From Allosediminivita pacifica (GTDB lineage: Bacteria; Pseudomonadota; Alphaproteobacteria; Rhodobacterales; Rhodobacteraceae): a stretch of DNA of 64,000 nucleotides. Shown here piece after piece: positions 25,705-34,414 of the stretch. Within the stretch, counting starts at the first letter, position 1. Every line of letters starts with the position of its first letter. The translations under genes and the position numbers were made by a program. Location of the stretch: positions 45,555-109,554 of the forward strand of contig NZ_QBKN01000017.1 in the NCBI RefSeq assembly GCF_003054175.1. Reading direction: 5' to 3'. The notes under the pieces were generated by a model. That model searched no databases. It was not told the DNA's origin and saw nothing but the letters and a program-made list of their open reading frames with translations.

Positions 25705-26565
25705 TCAGCCGTTCCAGAGCGGGGCGCGATCCCGCGCGACCTCGGCCCGCAGTTGCGCCCATGTCAGCCCTGTGAACAGCACGGTGCCGCCGATGATATT
25801 ACCGAGAAGCGCCGGAAAGATGTAACCCCAGACCGCTTCGACAAGGCCAACCTCTCCGGCAAAGATCATGGCCGCGGCCTCGGCCGTACCCGCGATCACA
25901 TGGGCGAAACCCGCCAGCGCGATCAGGTAGGTGAAGATGACGATCACGATGGTCTTGCTGTCGGCGTTCGACATGACCCAGACCAGCGACGCGACGAGCC
26001 AGCCGGCCCCCACCCCACGCAGCAGCACCTCAAGCCAGGAATGACCCAGAGCCTCGCCCGCCATGTAGACCAGCGCATCCCAGACACCGGGCTGCACGTC
26101 CGCAACGAGGTAGAGCACGTATCCGAAGACCCCCGCACCGATCAGGTTGAACACGAGCACCAGCGACCAGAGCCGCGCGAGGCACCGCAGGGATTCTCGC
26201 CCCGGCTTGTCAAGCGCGGGGCAGACGGCGGTGATGGTGTTCTCTGTGAAAAGTTGAAGCTGACCCAGGATCACGATCAGGAAGCCCACGGTATAACCGA
26301 GGGAGCTGACCAGCGGTCGCCAGTCGGTGTCGGGCAGGTGGCTGTGCAGCAGCGCCTTGGTCAGCGCCGAAAAGCCCAGCGCGATACCGGCAATGAAGCC
26401 CGAGGCCGCGAGCGAGGACATGGGGCGGTTGAGCTCGGCCTCGCCCTGTCGGCGGATGGCCTCGAAGATCGCCGGCGCCCCGATCGGGGCGCGTTCCTCG
26501 ATGGCGCGGGATTCTCCCTCGTCGATGGCTTCGCTTGAGCTGCTGCTTTCTTCTTGGCGCGCCAT
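25705..26565 (-). CDS. Formate/nitrite transporter (FNT) family protein
   Basis: A 286-residue FNT-type membrane protein, closer in layout to YfdC than to FocA/NirC. I chose the ATG at 26565 (AGGAG upstream, protein beginning MARQEESSSSSEAIDEG) over an in-frame upstream extension. After an acidic soluble N-terminus of about 45 residues there are six hydrophobic segments, including ASGFIAGIALGFSAL, LGYTVGFLIVILGQLQLFTEN and the late AGFAHVIAGTAEAAA and LLGNIIGGTVLFTGL elements typical of the family. FNT channels conduct small monovalent anions such as formate or nitrite; the substrate here is not known. It lies downstream of glpK on the same strand with a hairpin between. Confidence 0.85.
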   Translation of the reverse strand: MARQEESSSSSEAIDEGESRAIEERAPIGAPAIFEAIRRQGEAELNRPMSSLAASGFIAGIALGFSALTKALLHSHLPDTDWRPLVSSLGYTVGFLIVILGQLQLFTENTITAVCPALDKPGRESLRCLARLWSLVLVFNLIGAGVFGYVLYLVADVQPGVWDALVYMAGEALGHSWLEVLLRGVGAGWLVASLVWVMSNADSKTIVIVIFTYLIALAGFAHVIAGTAEAAAMIFAGEVGLVEAVWGYIFPALLGNIIGGTVLFTGLTWAQLRAEVARDRAPLWNG

Positions 26566-26610
26566 GAGGGCTCCTTCCGCCTTGGGTTCCGAACGGTAAG
26601 CAATGCACCG

Positions 26611-26636
26611 GCGGGGCGGGGGGTTCCCCACCCCGC
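26611..26636. promoter_or_regulatory. Strong hairpin between glpK and the FNT gene
   Basis: An 11-bp stem (plus strand GCGGGGCGGGG / CCCCACCCCGC, with one G-T or equivalent mismatch) and a 4-nt loop lies 8 bases beyond the glpK stop. No T-run follows on either strand, so it may attenuate or stabilise rather than terminate. Confidence 0.55.
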
Positions 26637-26644
26637 TTATGTGA

Positions 26645-28135
26645 TCACACCTGCTGAACCGCGGCGACCGCCCGTTTCCAGGCCCCGTACTTCTCCTCAC
26701 GGGCATCTTCGGCCATCGCGGGCTCGAACTTGCGCTCCAGCTCCCAGCCCTCGGCAAACCCTTCCATGTCCGGGTAGAGTCCGGCGCGGTAGCCCGCCAG
26801 CCAGGCCGCGCCCAGCGCCGTGGTCTCGAGGATGTCGGGACGGTCCACCGGCGCCCCGATGATGTCGGCCAGGAACTGCATCGCCCAGTCCGAGGCGCTC
26901 ATCCCACCGTCCACGCGAAGCGCGGGGCTTTCGATGTCAGGCGAGGACCAGTCGGCCTTCATCGCCTCGAGCAGGTCGCGCGTCTGGAAGCCCACCGATT
27001 CCAGCGCCGCCTTGGCAAACTCCTCCGGCCCGCTGTTGCGGGTCAGCCCGAAGATCCCGCCGCGGCATTCGGCGTTCCAGTAGGGCGCGCCGAGACCGGT
27101 GAAGGCGGGCACGAGGATCACGTTCTGGCCATCGTCGGCGCGTTCGGCCAGCGGCTGGGTTTCCTCGGCCCGGCGGATCAGCTTGAGCCCGTCGCGCAGC
27201 CATTGCACCACGGCCCCGGCGATGAAGATCGACCCTTCGAGCGCGTAAGTCGGCTTGCCGTCGAGCTGGTAGGCGATCGTGGTCAGCAGCCGGTTTTCCG
27301 AGGTCACGGGTTCGTCGCCCGTGTTCAGGAGCGCAAAGCAGCCCGTGCCGTAGGTGGACTTGAACATGCCCGGCTTGAAGCAGGCCTGCCCGATGGTCGC
27401 GGCCTGCTGGTCGCCCGCGATGCCGAGGATCGGGATTTCCGCGCCGAACAGGTCCGACCGCGCCATGCCGAAGTCGGCGGCGCAGTCCTCGACCTCGGGC
27501 AGCATCTCCATGGGCACGCCCAGCATCTCGCACATCGTGGTGGACCAGCGGCCCTTGCGGATGTCGTACATCAGCGTGCGCGAGGCGTTCGAGGCATCGG
27601 TCACGTGGACCTTGCCGCCGGTGAGGTTCCAGATCAGCCAGCTGTCGACGGTGCCAAAGGCCAGTTCGCCCGCCTCGGCCCGTTCGCGGGCACCGTCCAC
27701 CTCGTCCAGGATCCAGCCGATCTTGGTGCCCGAGAAATAGGGATCGAGCAGCAGCCCGGTCTTTTCCCGTGCCGTATCCTCGTGCCCGGCCTCGCGCAGC
27801 TTCTGGCAGGTGGCCGCGGTGCGGCGGTCCTGCCAGACGATGGCGCGGTGGATCGGCTTGCCGGTCTTGCGGTCCCAGATCACCGTGGTCTCGCGCTGGT
27901 TGGTGATGCCGATGCCCTTGATGTCGGCGGCGCGCAGCCCGGCCTTTTCCATCACCGCGCGGCAGGTCGCCGCCGTGGTGGACCACAGGTCCGAGGCGTC
28001 GTGCTCCACCCAGCCGCTGGCGGGGTAGTGCTGGTCGAATTCCTCCTGCGCGGTGGCGGCGATCTTCATGTCGCCGTCAAAGAGGATCGCGCGGCTCGAC
28101 GTCGTCCCCTGATCGATTGCCAGGATGTAGCCCAT
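26645..28135 (-). CDS. glpK: Glycerol kinase
   Basis: A 496-residue FGGY-family kinase that phosphorylates glycerol to sn-glycerol 3-phosphate with ATP. The ATG at 28135 is used because the protein then starts [21 protein letters not shown], the invariant GlpK N-terminus; the longer frame upstream is spurious. The substrate and phosphate loops ([42 protein letters not shown], the GTYGTGCF region) and C-terminal [10 protein letters not shown] are present. The product feeds GlpD, encoded 0.8 kb away. A D-lyxose isomerase-like gene lies between glpK and glpD on the opposite strand. Confidence 0.97.
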   Translation of the reverse strand: MGYILAIDQGTTSSRAILFDGDMKIAATAQEEFDQHYPASGWVEHDASDLWSTTAATCRAVMEKAGLRAADIKGIGITNQRETTVIWDRKTGKPIHRAIVWQDRRTAATCQKLREAGHEDTAREKTGLLLDPYFSGTKIGWILDEVDGARERAEAGELAFGTVDSWLIWNLTGGKVHVTDASNASRTLMYDIRKGRWSTTMCEMLGVPMEMLPEVEDCAADFGMARSDLFGAEIPILGIAGDQQAATIGQACFKPGMFKSTYGTGCFALLNTGDEPVTSENRLLTTIAYQLDGKPTYALEGSIFIAGAVVQWLRDGLKLIRRAEETQPLAERADDGQNVILVPAFTGLGAPYWNAECRGGIFGLTRNSGPEEFAKAALESVGFQTRDLLEAMKADWSSPDIESPALRVDGGMSASDWAMQFLADIIGAPVDRPDILETTALGAAWLAGYRAGLYPDMEGFAEGWELERKFEPAMAEDAREEKYGAWKRAVAAVQQV

Positions 28136-28247
28136 GCCTGTCCTCCCTTTCTCACTCTCTTTACCATCGTGGCACGCAGCCGTGCCGGCTTCAAACTCCG
28201 CGCGGGGCCGGATAGGCTGCGCGCGAAGCGCAAATTCCGGGACCCGC

Positions 28248-28919
28248 ATGAAACGCTCCGAGATCAACGACATCATCGCCGAAGGCGACGCCTTCATCCG
28301 TGGCTTCGGCCATATCCTGCCGCCCTTCGCCTACTGGGAGCCGGAGAAGATCGCCGCCCCCGAGGCCGCGCTGATCCGTGCGCGTGGCCTTGGCTGGGAC
28401 ATCACCGACTACGGCGAGGGACGCTTCGACGAGATGGGGCTGTTCCTTTTCACCACGCGCAACGGCACGCTCGACGATCTGAAGACGGGCGGCGGGATGC
28501 TCTATGCCGAGAAGATCATGATCTCGCGCCGGGACCAGCTCTCGCCCATGCACCGGCACAACGTGAAGGCCGAGGACATCATCAACCGCGGCGGCGGCGA
28601 CCTGGTGATCGAGCTGTTCGCCCCCGATGCCGAGGGCAACATCGACCCCGAGGCCGACGTGACCGTGCCCTGCGACGGCGTCATGCGCACCGTCAGCGCC
28701 GGCGGCTTGCTGCACCTCAAGCCCGGTGAAAGCGTCACGTTGATGCCCGGCGTCTGGCACGCCTTCTGGGCCGAGGGCGCGGATTGCCTCATCGGCGAGG
28801 TTTCGACCGTCAACGACGACCGCACCGACAACGTCTTTCGCGAGCCCATCGGGCGGTTCTCGCAGATCGAGGAAGACGTGGACCCTGTGCATCTGCTGGT
28901 GTCCGACTACGCCGACTGA
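28248..28919 (+). CDS. D-lyxose ketol-isomerase-like cupin protein
   Basis: A 223-residue single-domain cupin of the D-lyxose isomerase family (formerly DUF1498), which interconverts D-lyxose and D-xylulose (and D-mannose and D-fructose) with a divalent metal. The ATG at 28248 starts [17 protein letters not shown], as in relatives. Metal-ligand residues appear in [19 protein letters not shown] (His, His, Glu) and MPGVWHAFW (His). It stands between the minus-strand glpK and glpD genes, ending 2 bp from the glpD stop. The call is from remembered family features; substrate may differ. Its link with glycerol use is not obvious, though the downstream product D-xylulose needs an FGGY-type kinase. 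Confidence 0.75.
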   Translation: MKRSEINDIIAEGDAFIRGFGHILPPFAYWEPEKIAAPEAALIRARGLGWDITDYGEGRFDEMGLFLFTTRNGTLDDLKTGGGMLYAEKIMISRRDQLSPMHRHNVKAEDIINRGGGDLVIELFAPDAEGNIDPEADVTVPCDGVMRTVSAGGLLHLKPGESVTLMPGVWHAFWAEGADCLIGEVSTVNDDRTDNVFREPIGRFSQIEEDVDPVHLLVSDYAD

Positions 28920-28921
28920 AC

Positions 28922-30511
28922 CTACTCGGCGGCCGAGCGGGTGGAGCCGCCCTGCCCCTCGGCCATCCAGGAATCGAGCGCGGTGATCTCGCCCTCGGAC
29001 ATGCGCAGCCCCAGCTTGCTGCGCCGCCAGACGATGTCCTCGGCCCGGCGCGCCCATTCGCGGTCCTGAAGCCACGCCACCTCGCGCGCCGTCAGCGTGC
29101 CGCCGAAATCCCGGCCCAGATCCTCGACGGTCTTGGCGTCGCCCAGCACGTCCCACGCTTCCTTGCCGTAGGCCCGGATCAGGCGGCGCGAGGCGTAGTC
29201 CGACAGGAAAGGATAGTCGGACTTCAGCGTCTTCATCAGCTTGGCCACGTCCTCGACCGGGAAGTCGCCACCGGGCAGGGGCACGCCGGCGGTCCACTCG
29301 CCCTTGTCGACCCCGAGTTGCGCGCAGATCTTTTCCAGCGCGCTTTCGGCCAGCCGGCGGTAGGTGGTGATCTTGCCGCCAAAGACGTTCAGCAGCGGCG
29401 CGCCGCCCGCGTCGTCGACCTTCAGCGTGTAGTCGCGGGTGGCCGCGGTGGCCGAGCTGGCCCCGTCATCGTAGAGCGGCCGCACGCCCGAGTAGGACCA
29501 GACCACGTCGTCCTCGGTCACGTCCTGCTTGAAGTATTCGTTGACGAAATCCAGCATGTAGCGCCGTTCTTCCGGCGTGCAGACGGGCTTTTGATCGGGG
29601 TCCTCGTGCTCGGCGTCGGTGGTGCCGATGAGGGTGAAATCCTCCTCGTAGGGAATCGCGAACATGATCCGCCCGTCGGTGCCCTGGAAGAAGTAGCACT
29701 TGTCGTGATCGAAGAGCTTGCGGGTCACGATGTGGCTGCCGCGGACCAGCCGCACGCCGTCGGTCGAGTTGGAATGTACCGTGCCGCTGATGATGTCGCC
29801 CACCCAGGGGCCGCCCGCGTTCACCAGCATCTTTGCGCGCACCGTGCGGGTTTCGTCCGAGCCGCGATCCTGCAGCGTAATCTCCCAGACGCCGCTTTCG
29901 CGCCGCGCCTCGGTGACCTTGGTGCGGGTCATGATCTTGGCACCGCGCTGCGCCGCGTCGCGGGCGTTCAGCACCACCAGCCGCGAATCCTCGACCCAAC
30001 AGTCGCTGTACTCGTAGGCCTTCTCGAACTTGTCCTTAAGCGGCGCACCCTCGGGGGCCGTGGTCAGGTCCAGCGTCGAGGTCGCCGGCAGGATCTTTCG
30101 CCCGCCGAGGTTGTCGTACATGAACAGGCCCATGCGGATCAGCCAGGCCGGACGCCGGCCCTTCATCCAGGGCATGAATGTGTTGAGCAGCTTCGACGTC
30201 GGCGTCTCGTTCTCGAAGCGCATCGACGGATGATAAGGCAGCACGAAACGCTTGGGCCACGAGATGTGGGGCATGGCGCGCAGCAGCGTCTCGCGCTCGA
30301 TCAGCGCCCCGCGCACCAGCCGCACCTCGAAATACTCCAGATACCGCAGCCCGCCGTGGAACAGCTTGGTCGAGGCAGAGGAGGTCGCCCAGGCCAGGTC
30401 GTTCATCTCGGCCAGCGCAACCGAGAGGCCCCGCCCGGCGGCGTCGCGGGCGATGCCGCAACCATTGATGCCCCCGCCGATGATGAAGAGATCGTGGATG
30501 TCCTCGTCCAT
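28922..30511 (-). CDS. glpD: Aerobic glycerol-3-phosphate dehydrogenase (FAD)
   Basis: A 529-residue membrane-associated FAD enzyme that oxidises glycerol 3-phosphate to dihydroxyacetone phosphate and passes electrons to ubiquinone. The FAD-binding motif DLFIIGGGINGCGIARDAAGRG begins at residue 8, followed by the family motif ASTKLFHGGLRYLE (about residues 47-61), GGPWVGD, and VRPLYDD...SRDYTL-type residues in the substrate domain, and a C-terminal helical domain. Its length is normal. A perfect 13-bp inverted repeat is centred about 90 bp upstream of the start and may be the operator. It and the kinase gene are on the same strand but are separated by the isomerase gene, so are probably transcribed independently. 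Confidence 0.96.
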   Translation of the reverse strand: MDEDIHDLFIIGGGINGCGIARDAAGRGLSVALAEMNDLAWATSSASTKLFHGGLRYLEYFEVRLVRGALIERETLLRAMPHISWPKRFVLPYHPSMRFENETPTSKLLNTFMPWMKGRRPAWLIRMGLFMYDNLGGRKILPATSTLDLTTAPEGAPLKDKFEKAYEYSDCWVEDSRLVVLNARDAAQRGAKIMTRTKVTEARRESGVWEITLQDRGSDETRTVRAKMLVNAGGPWVGDIISGTVHSNSTDGVRLVRGSHIVTRKLFDHDKCYFFQGTDGRIMFAIPYEEDFTLIGTTDAEHEDPDQKPVCTPEERRYMLDFVNEYFKQDVTEDDVVWSYSGVRPLYDDGASSATAATRDYTLKVDDAGGAPLLNVFGGKITTYRRLAESALEKICAQLGVDKGEWTAGVPLPGGDFPVEDVAKLMKTLKSDYPFLSDYASRRLIRAYGKEAWDVLGDAKTVEDLGRDFGGTLTAREVAWLQDREWARRAEDIVWRRSKLGLRMSEGEITALDSWMAEGQGGSTRSAAE

Positions 30512-30579
30512 GGCCGCGCTCCCATACGCTTTCCCTTGGGTGCGGAGGTAACGCGTTTCCGGCGCATTTCAAAGCACCA

Positions 30580-30626
30580 ATTTTCGCTTTGGTTCGTTTT
30601 TGCGCGAATTGGCCCAAAGCGAAAAT
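30580..30626. promoter_or_regulatory. Perfect 13-bp inverted repeat, candidate operator for glpD
   Basis: The arms ATTTTCGCTTTGG (30580-30592) and CCAAAGCGAAAAT (30614-30626) are perfect complements separated by 21 bp, in an AT-rich patch between divergent glpD and the DMT exporter gene. Additional TTCG/CGAA half-sites (GGTTCG, GCGAA) lie within it. DeoR-type GlpR repressors in alphaproteobacteria use TTTCG-type half-sites, so a GlpR operator is plausible. No glpR gene is in the window next to it. Confidence 0.6.
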
Positions 30627-30813
30627 CAAAAACCGATATTTCGCAAAATGGCTCCCAATCCGCGGCGCGGCCGCGCGAAACCGCGCACGCCCTTTGGCGC
30701 TCTCCCGGCCCCGGGCTTGCCACGGCGCCTCGTTTCGGCCATCCGGGTCAGGGGGACACGAAACGCCGAAATTTGCGGCAGTGTCGGAATGCCAGACAGA
30801 GGACGGACGGATC

Positions 30814-31701
30814 ATGGAGACGGTGCAGCGCAGCGCATCGGCCGAGACGGTCACGGGGATCGCGATGATGTGCATCGGGGTCGCCTGCCTGAGCGTGAAC
30901 GACGCCATCGCCAAGACACTCACCGACACCTATCACCCGATCCAGATCCTGCTGATGCGCAACGCCATCGCCCTGCCCTTTGCCGCGGGCATCGCGCTGG
31001 CCATGGGCGGGCGCCGCGCGCTGCGATCCTACCGCCCGGCGGCGCACCTCGTGCGCGGGGTGCTGTGGATCGCGGCGGCGATCTGCTTCTTCACGGGCCT
31101 GCGGTTTCTCGGGCTGGCCGAGGCCACCACGCTGGTCTTCGCCGCGCCGGTCTTCATCACGGGGCTGTCGGCCCTGCTGCTGAAGGAGGACGTGGGCTGG
31201 CGGCGCTGGACCGCCGTGCTCGTGGGCTTCGCGGGCGTCATCATCGTGGTCCGCCCGGGCGGCGCGACCTTCCAGGCGGCCTCGCTCTACCCTGTGGCCA
31301 CCGCCATGATCTACGCATTGCTGATGATCAGCGCACGTTGGGTCGATCCGCGCGAAAGCGTCTGGACCATGATGCTCTACCTCGTGGCCGCCGGGGCCCT
31401 GCTGAGCGCCCTTCTCGCGCCGCTTGTCTGGGTGCCGCTCCAGATGACCCACCTCTGGCTCTTCTTTGCCATCGCGCTGTTCGGGACCTGCGGCATGGCG
31501 CTGATGACCCAGGCCTTCCGCTTTGCCCCGGCCGCCGTGGTGGCACCCTTCGACTACACCGCGCTGCTCTGGGCCACGATCCTGGGCTGGCTGCTCTGGA
31601 ACGAAGTGCCGGATTCGGTGACCTACCTCGGCGCCTCGATCATCATCGGCTCGGGTCTCTTCATCGTCTGGCGCGAACAGCGCATCGCGCGGAGCGCCTA
31701 G
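30814..31701 (+). CDS. DMT-superfamily (EamA) transporter
   Basis: A 295-residue membrane protein with ten hydrophobic helices in two EamA repeats. The ATG at 30814 is chosen; the longer frame upstream runs through the GlpR-like operator and is not credible. The first repeat contains SVNDAIAKTLTD and the TTLVFAAPVFITGLSALLLKEDVGWRRW segment; the second repeat has TYAL-like and VVAPFDYTALLWATILGWLLWNE, the typical EamA ending. Such proteins usually export metabolites or amino acids. The substrate is unknown. It diverges from glpD. Confidence 0.88.
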   Translation: METVQRSASAETVTGIAMMCIGVACLSVNDAIAKTLTDTYHPIQILLMRNAIALPFAAGIALAMGGRRALRSYRPAAHLVRGVLWIAAAICFFTGLRFLGLAEATTLVFAAPVFITGLSALLLKEDVGWRRWTAVLVGFAGVIIVVRPGGATFQAASLYPVATAMIYALLMISARWVDPRESVWTMMLYLVAAGALLSALLAPLVWVPLQMTHLWLFFAIALFGTCGMALMTQAFRFAPAAVVAPFDYTALLWATILGWLLWNEVPDSVTYLGASIIIGSGLFIVWREQRIARSA

Positions 31702-31770
31702 ACCCCGACGCGGGCAGCGCAGTACCATGGGCAAGAGACCCCGCCCATCGCATACGAGGGACATGCTCGG

Positions 31771-32199
31771 ATGCCCTACGACCGCGCACATGAAAATGCC
31801 AAGCGCTGCCCGGAATGTGGTGGCGCGGTGCAGTTCCTGCACGTTCTGATGCAGGTTCGGCGCAACAGCGGGTGGCGACACCACTGCGCCCGTTGCGGTG
31901 ATATGGGCTACATTCCCGATCCGCCCCGGACGGACGAAGAAATGTTCCTGGAGCACCTGACGCAGTTGAAAACGAGGCTCCTGAAGCTTCACCAAAACGG
32001 CAACCCGCTGCCGCCGGACTCAGAAAGGCGCCGCGTCGTCCGCATGTCCGAGCTTCGGAATCCGCCGTCGGACGACTGGAAGCGGGGGCAGGCCGACGCC
32101 TTCGACGCACTCTGGTCGACCTATTGCGACCTCGAGGCCCGGGCCATCGCGATGGGGCTCATCGACGGATACATCGAACCGACCCCCGGCGAGTATTAG
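31771..32199 (+). CDS. Small zinc-ribbon protein, function unknown
   Basis: A 142-residue soluble protein with a clear N-terminal zinc ribbon: CPECGG (Cys13 and Cys16) and HHCARCGD (Cys39 and Cys42) are separated by a short beta hairpin. The rest is charged and helical with no recognisable domain, ending in a Gly/Glu/Tyr tail. It starts about 70 bp after the DMT gene on the same strand and faces the TSUP gene. I do not recognise the family. Regular codon use suggests a real gene. Confidence 0.65.
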   Translation: MPYDRAHENAKRCPECGGAVQFLHVLMQVRRNSGWRHHCARCGDMGYIPDPPRTDEEMFLEHLTQLKTRLLKLHQNGNPLPPDSERRRVVRMSELRNPPSDDWKRGQADAFDALWSTYCDLEARAIAMGLIDGYIEPTPGEY

Positions 32200-32212
32200 C
32201 GGATCGCGCGCC

Positions 32213-33034
32213 TTAGAGCGCGCCGATCGCCCCGATCAGCATCCGGCCCGCGGTCAGGATCAGGAAACCGCCGAAGACCCGCTTGAGCAGCGCCGGGTTC
32301 AGCCAGTGCGCCAGCCGCGCCCCGAGCGGCGCGCAGAGCACCGTGGCACAGACCACGACGCCCGCGGCGGCCAGGTTCACCTGCCCCACGGTCAGCGGCG
32401 GCGCATCGGCGGCGGTCGGCACCAGCAGGAATCCGATGACCGCGGGCACCGCGATCACCACGCCCATGCCCGCCGATGTAGCCACCGCCTGGTGCGGGCC
32501 ACGACCGAAATAGGTCAGGAAGGGCACGAAGAACGATCCGCCGCCAATGCCGATCAGCGCCGAGAGCATCCCGAAGAGCGTCGCGCAGGCGGTCGTGATC
32601 GGCGGACGGGGCAGCGTGGCGCCCGGACGGGCCACCGAGGGCGCCAGCATCATGTAGAGCCCCACGCAGCTGCCGATGACGCCGAAGATCGCCTGCAGGT
32701 GCACGGATTCCACGATCTGCGCCAGCCCCATGCCCACCAGCGCACCCACCGCGACCGCCGGGGCCAGGCGCTTGAGCAGCGCCATGTCCACCGCGCCCCG
32801 CGTCCAGTGCGCCCGCACCGACCGGCTCGAGGTCACGATGATCGTGGCAAGCGAGGTGGCCACCGCCATCTGCATCGCTCCGGTCCCCGAGTAGCCCCAG
32901 AGCTCCAGCACCACGAGGAACGCGGGCACGAGGACGATGCCCCCGCCGACGCCGAGCAGGCCCGCAAGAATTCCCGCTGCCGATCCAGCGACCAGAAGGA
33001 TGATGACGAACTGGATTGCGAGGGCTGCGCTCAT
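32213..33034 (-). CDS. TSUP-family (TauE/SafE) membrane transporter
   Basis: A 273-residue TSUP transporter, possibly exporting sulfite, sulfonate or an organic anion. The ATG at 33034 is chosen, giving MSAALAIQFVIILLVAGSAAG and the diagnostic first-repeat segment AGLLGVGGGIVLVPAF; the second repeat is ALIGIGGGSFFVPFLTYF. Eight or so hydrophobic helices are visible. Upstream in-frame start codons would add about 28 polar residues and are disfavoured. Its convergent neighbour is the zinc-ribbon gene and its upstream neighbour is the inositol LacI-family gene. Confidence 0.87.
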   Translation of the reverse strand: MSAALAIQFVIILLVAGSAAGILAGLLGVGGGIVLVPAFLVVLELWGYSGTGAMQMAVATSLATIIVTSSRSVRAHWTRGAVDMALLKRLAPAVAVGALVGMGLAQIVESVHLQAIFGVIGSCVGLYMMLAPSVARPGATLPRPPITTACATLFGMLSALIGIGGGSFFVPFLTYFGRGPHQAVATSAGMGVVIAVPAVIGFLLVPTAADAPPLTVGQVNLAAAGVVVCATVLCAPLGARLAHWLNPALLKRVFGGFLILTAGRMLIGAIGAL

Positions 33035-33208
33035 CCGGGGCTCCTGTTCCACCTGGCTGCTGCGATCCGGGTGGCGGGCGGTGGCGCCTTGTGGCCGGAC
33101 CTGGCGGGAAGGGCCCACCGTGGCTCGGCACGCGGGTACCGCCGCACGCGCACCTAGGCAAGGAGATCCCTACGCAGGGGCCGGGGCGGCAGAGCTGGCC
33201 GCGGTCCC

Positions 33209-34222
33209 TCAGGCGCTTTCGCGCACCTCCAGCCGCCCCAGGAAGGTCCGGTCGAGGTTCGAGGTATCGGCATGTTCAAGAATATCGACCAGGTAGTTGG
33301 CCATCTCCATGATCGGCTGCCGATATGTGGTCAGCCTGTAGTTGGGGCTTGCCGCCTGCGGCACGTCGTCGAACCCGATCACGGCGATATCGTCGGGCAC
33401 CTTCAGCCCGAGACCATGTCGGATCGTGTCGATCGCACCCAGCGCAAGCGCATCGTTCTCGCACACTATGATGTCGGGCCGCTCGGCCGGGGTGCGGTCC
33501 TTCAGAGTCTCGTGGACGACCTCCGCGCTCAGCAGCGGATCGTAGGCCTCGACCGAGACCGATTCAGGCTGGAACCCACGGCTCTCCATCCAGGCCCGCA
33601 CGAAGGTCTCCTTCCGCATCAGGTGGGCCGAGGTCGTGCGCGGCCCGGCGAGGTAGAGGGGCGCACTGTAGCCGCGGTCGAGAACGTACCGGGCGATTTC
33701 CCGCGTCGCCGCCTCGTCATCGACGCAGATCGAGATGGTGTTCGGGTCTTCCGACCCGCGCGCGAAGATGATGAGCTTCTTGAAGTGCCGGGCCTTGTGC
33801 GCGGCGCGCAGCACCTCGTCGTCGAACTGAAGCCCGATCAGGATCGTCGCGTCCACGCGCCTCTGGCTGGCGTTCATCAGCGCGGGCGCCGCGTCATCGG
33901 GGTCGAGCGTGTTCACCAGCAGCGTATCCCAGCCCCGGCGGCGCAATGCGCGCGTAAGCCGTTCCAGCATCACCAGCTTGTGCGGGTTGGCAAAGTCGTC
34001 GATCAGCACTGCCACCAGGTGCGACCGTGTCGAGGCCAGCGCGGAGGCGTGCAGGTCGGGCACATAGCCGAGCGACTGCGCCGCCTCCATCACCCTGCTG
34101 CGTGTCTTGGGCGAGATCGAGGCTTCCTTCTTGAAGGCGCGGTTGACCGTCCAGCGCGACACGCCCGCCGCGGCGGCCACGTCATCAGCGGTCACGTTCT
34201 GACGCGGGGCACCATCGTTCAA
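33209..34222 (-). CDS. LacI-family transcriptional regulator, probable inositol regulator
   Basis: A 337-residue LacI/GalR repressor that diverges from the inositol operon. It appears to start at a TTG (34220-34222) with AGGAGG about ten bases upstream. The N-terminal helix-turn-helix is TADDVAAAAGVSRWTVNRAF (about residues 11-30) followed by the hinge SLGYVPDLHASALAS. The periplasmic-binding-protein-like sensor domain spans about 65-330, with the usual GFDDVPQA and TYRQPIMEM elements. Two palindromic operators lie between it and iolG, so I infer that it represses the operon and releases on binding an inositol-derived ligand. Rhizobia often use an RpiR-family IolR for this job, so a LacI-family controller is a notable alternative. 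Confidence 0.87.
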   Translation of the reverse strand: MNDGAPRQNVTADDVAAAAGVSRWTVNRAFKKEASISPKTRSRVMEAAQSLGYVPDLHASALASTRSHLVAVLIDDFANPHKLVMLERLTRALRRRGWDTLLVNTLDPDDAAPALMNASQRRVDATILIGLQFDDEVLRAAHKARHFKKLIIFARGSEDPNTISICVDDEAATREIARYVLDRGYSAPLYLAGPRTTSAHLMRKETFVRAWMESRGFQPESVSVEAYDPLLSAEVVHETLKDRTPAERPDIIVCENDALALGAIDTIRHGLGLKVPDDIAVIGFDDVPQAASPNYRLTTYRQPIMEMANYLVDILEHADTSNLDRTFLGRLEVRESA

Positions 34223-34319
34223 GACTCGCCATCCTCCTGTGATTCGCGCCGGAGCGGACCTTTATTTCCGCCCCCTGCACCCGACTCATATCGCTGAAAA
34301 GCCTGCAATGCACGGGTAA

Positions 34320-34357
34320 TGCACGCGCGTGCAGAAATATCTTGCACGCGCGGGCAA
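34320..34357. promoter_or_regulatory. Tandem LacI-type operators in the iol promoter
   Basis: A perfect 14-bp palindrome TGCACGCGCGTGCA (34320-34333) and a near-perfect 16-bp one TTGCACGCGCGGGCAA (34342-34357, 14 of 16 symmetric) have centres 23 bp apart, about two DNA turns. A third half-site TGCA lies just upstream (about 34304). A possible promoter, TTGCAC at 34342-34347 with TATCCC 16 bp later, overlaps the second palindrome. The LacI-family symmetry, GC core and placement between the regulator and iolG make these the likely binding sites. Confidence 0.75.
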
Positions 34358-34414
34358 AACCGATATCCCTATTGCCAGGCGGTGGGAGAGAGCACCGCGG
34401 TCTGGGAGGAATCC

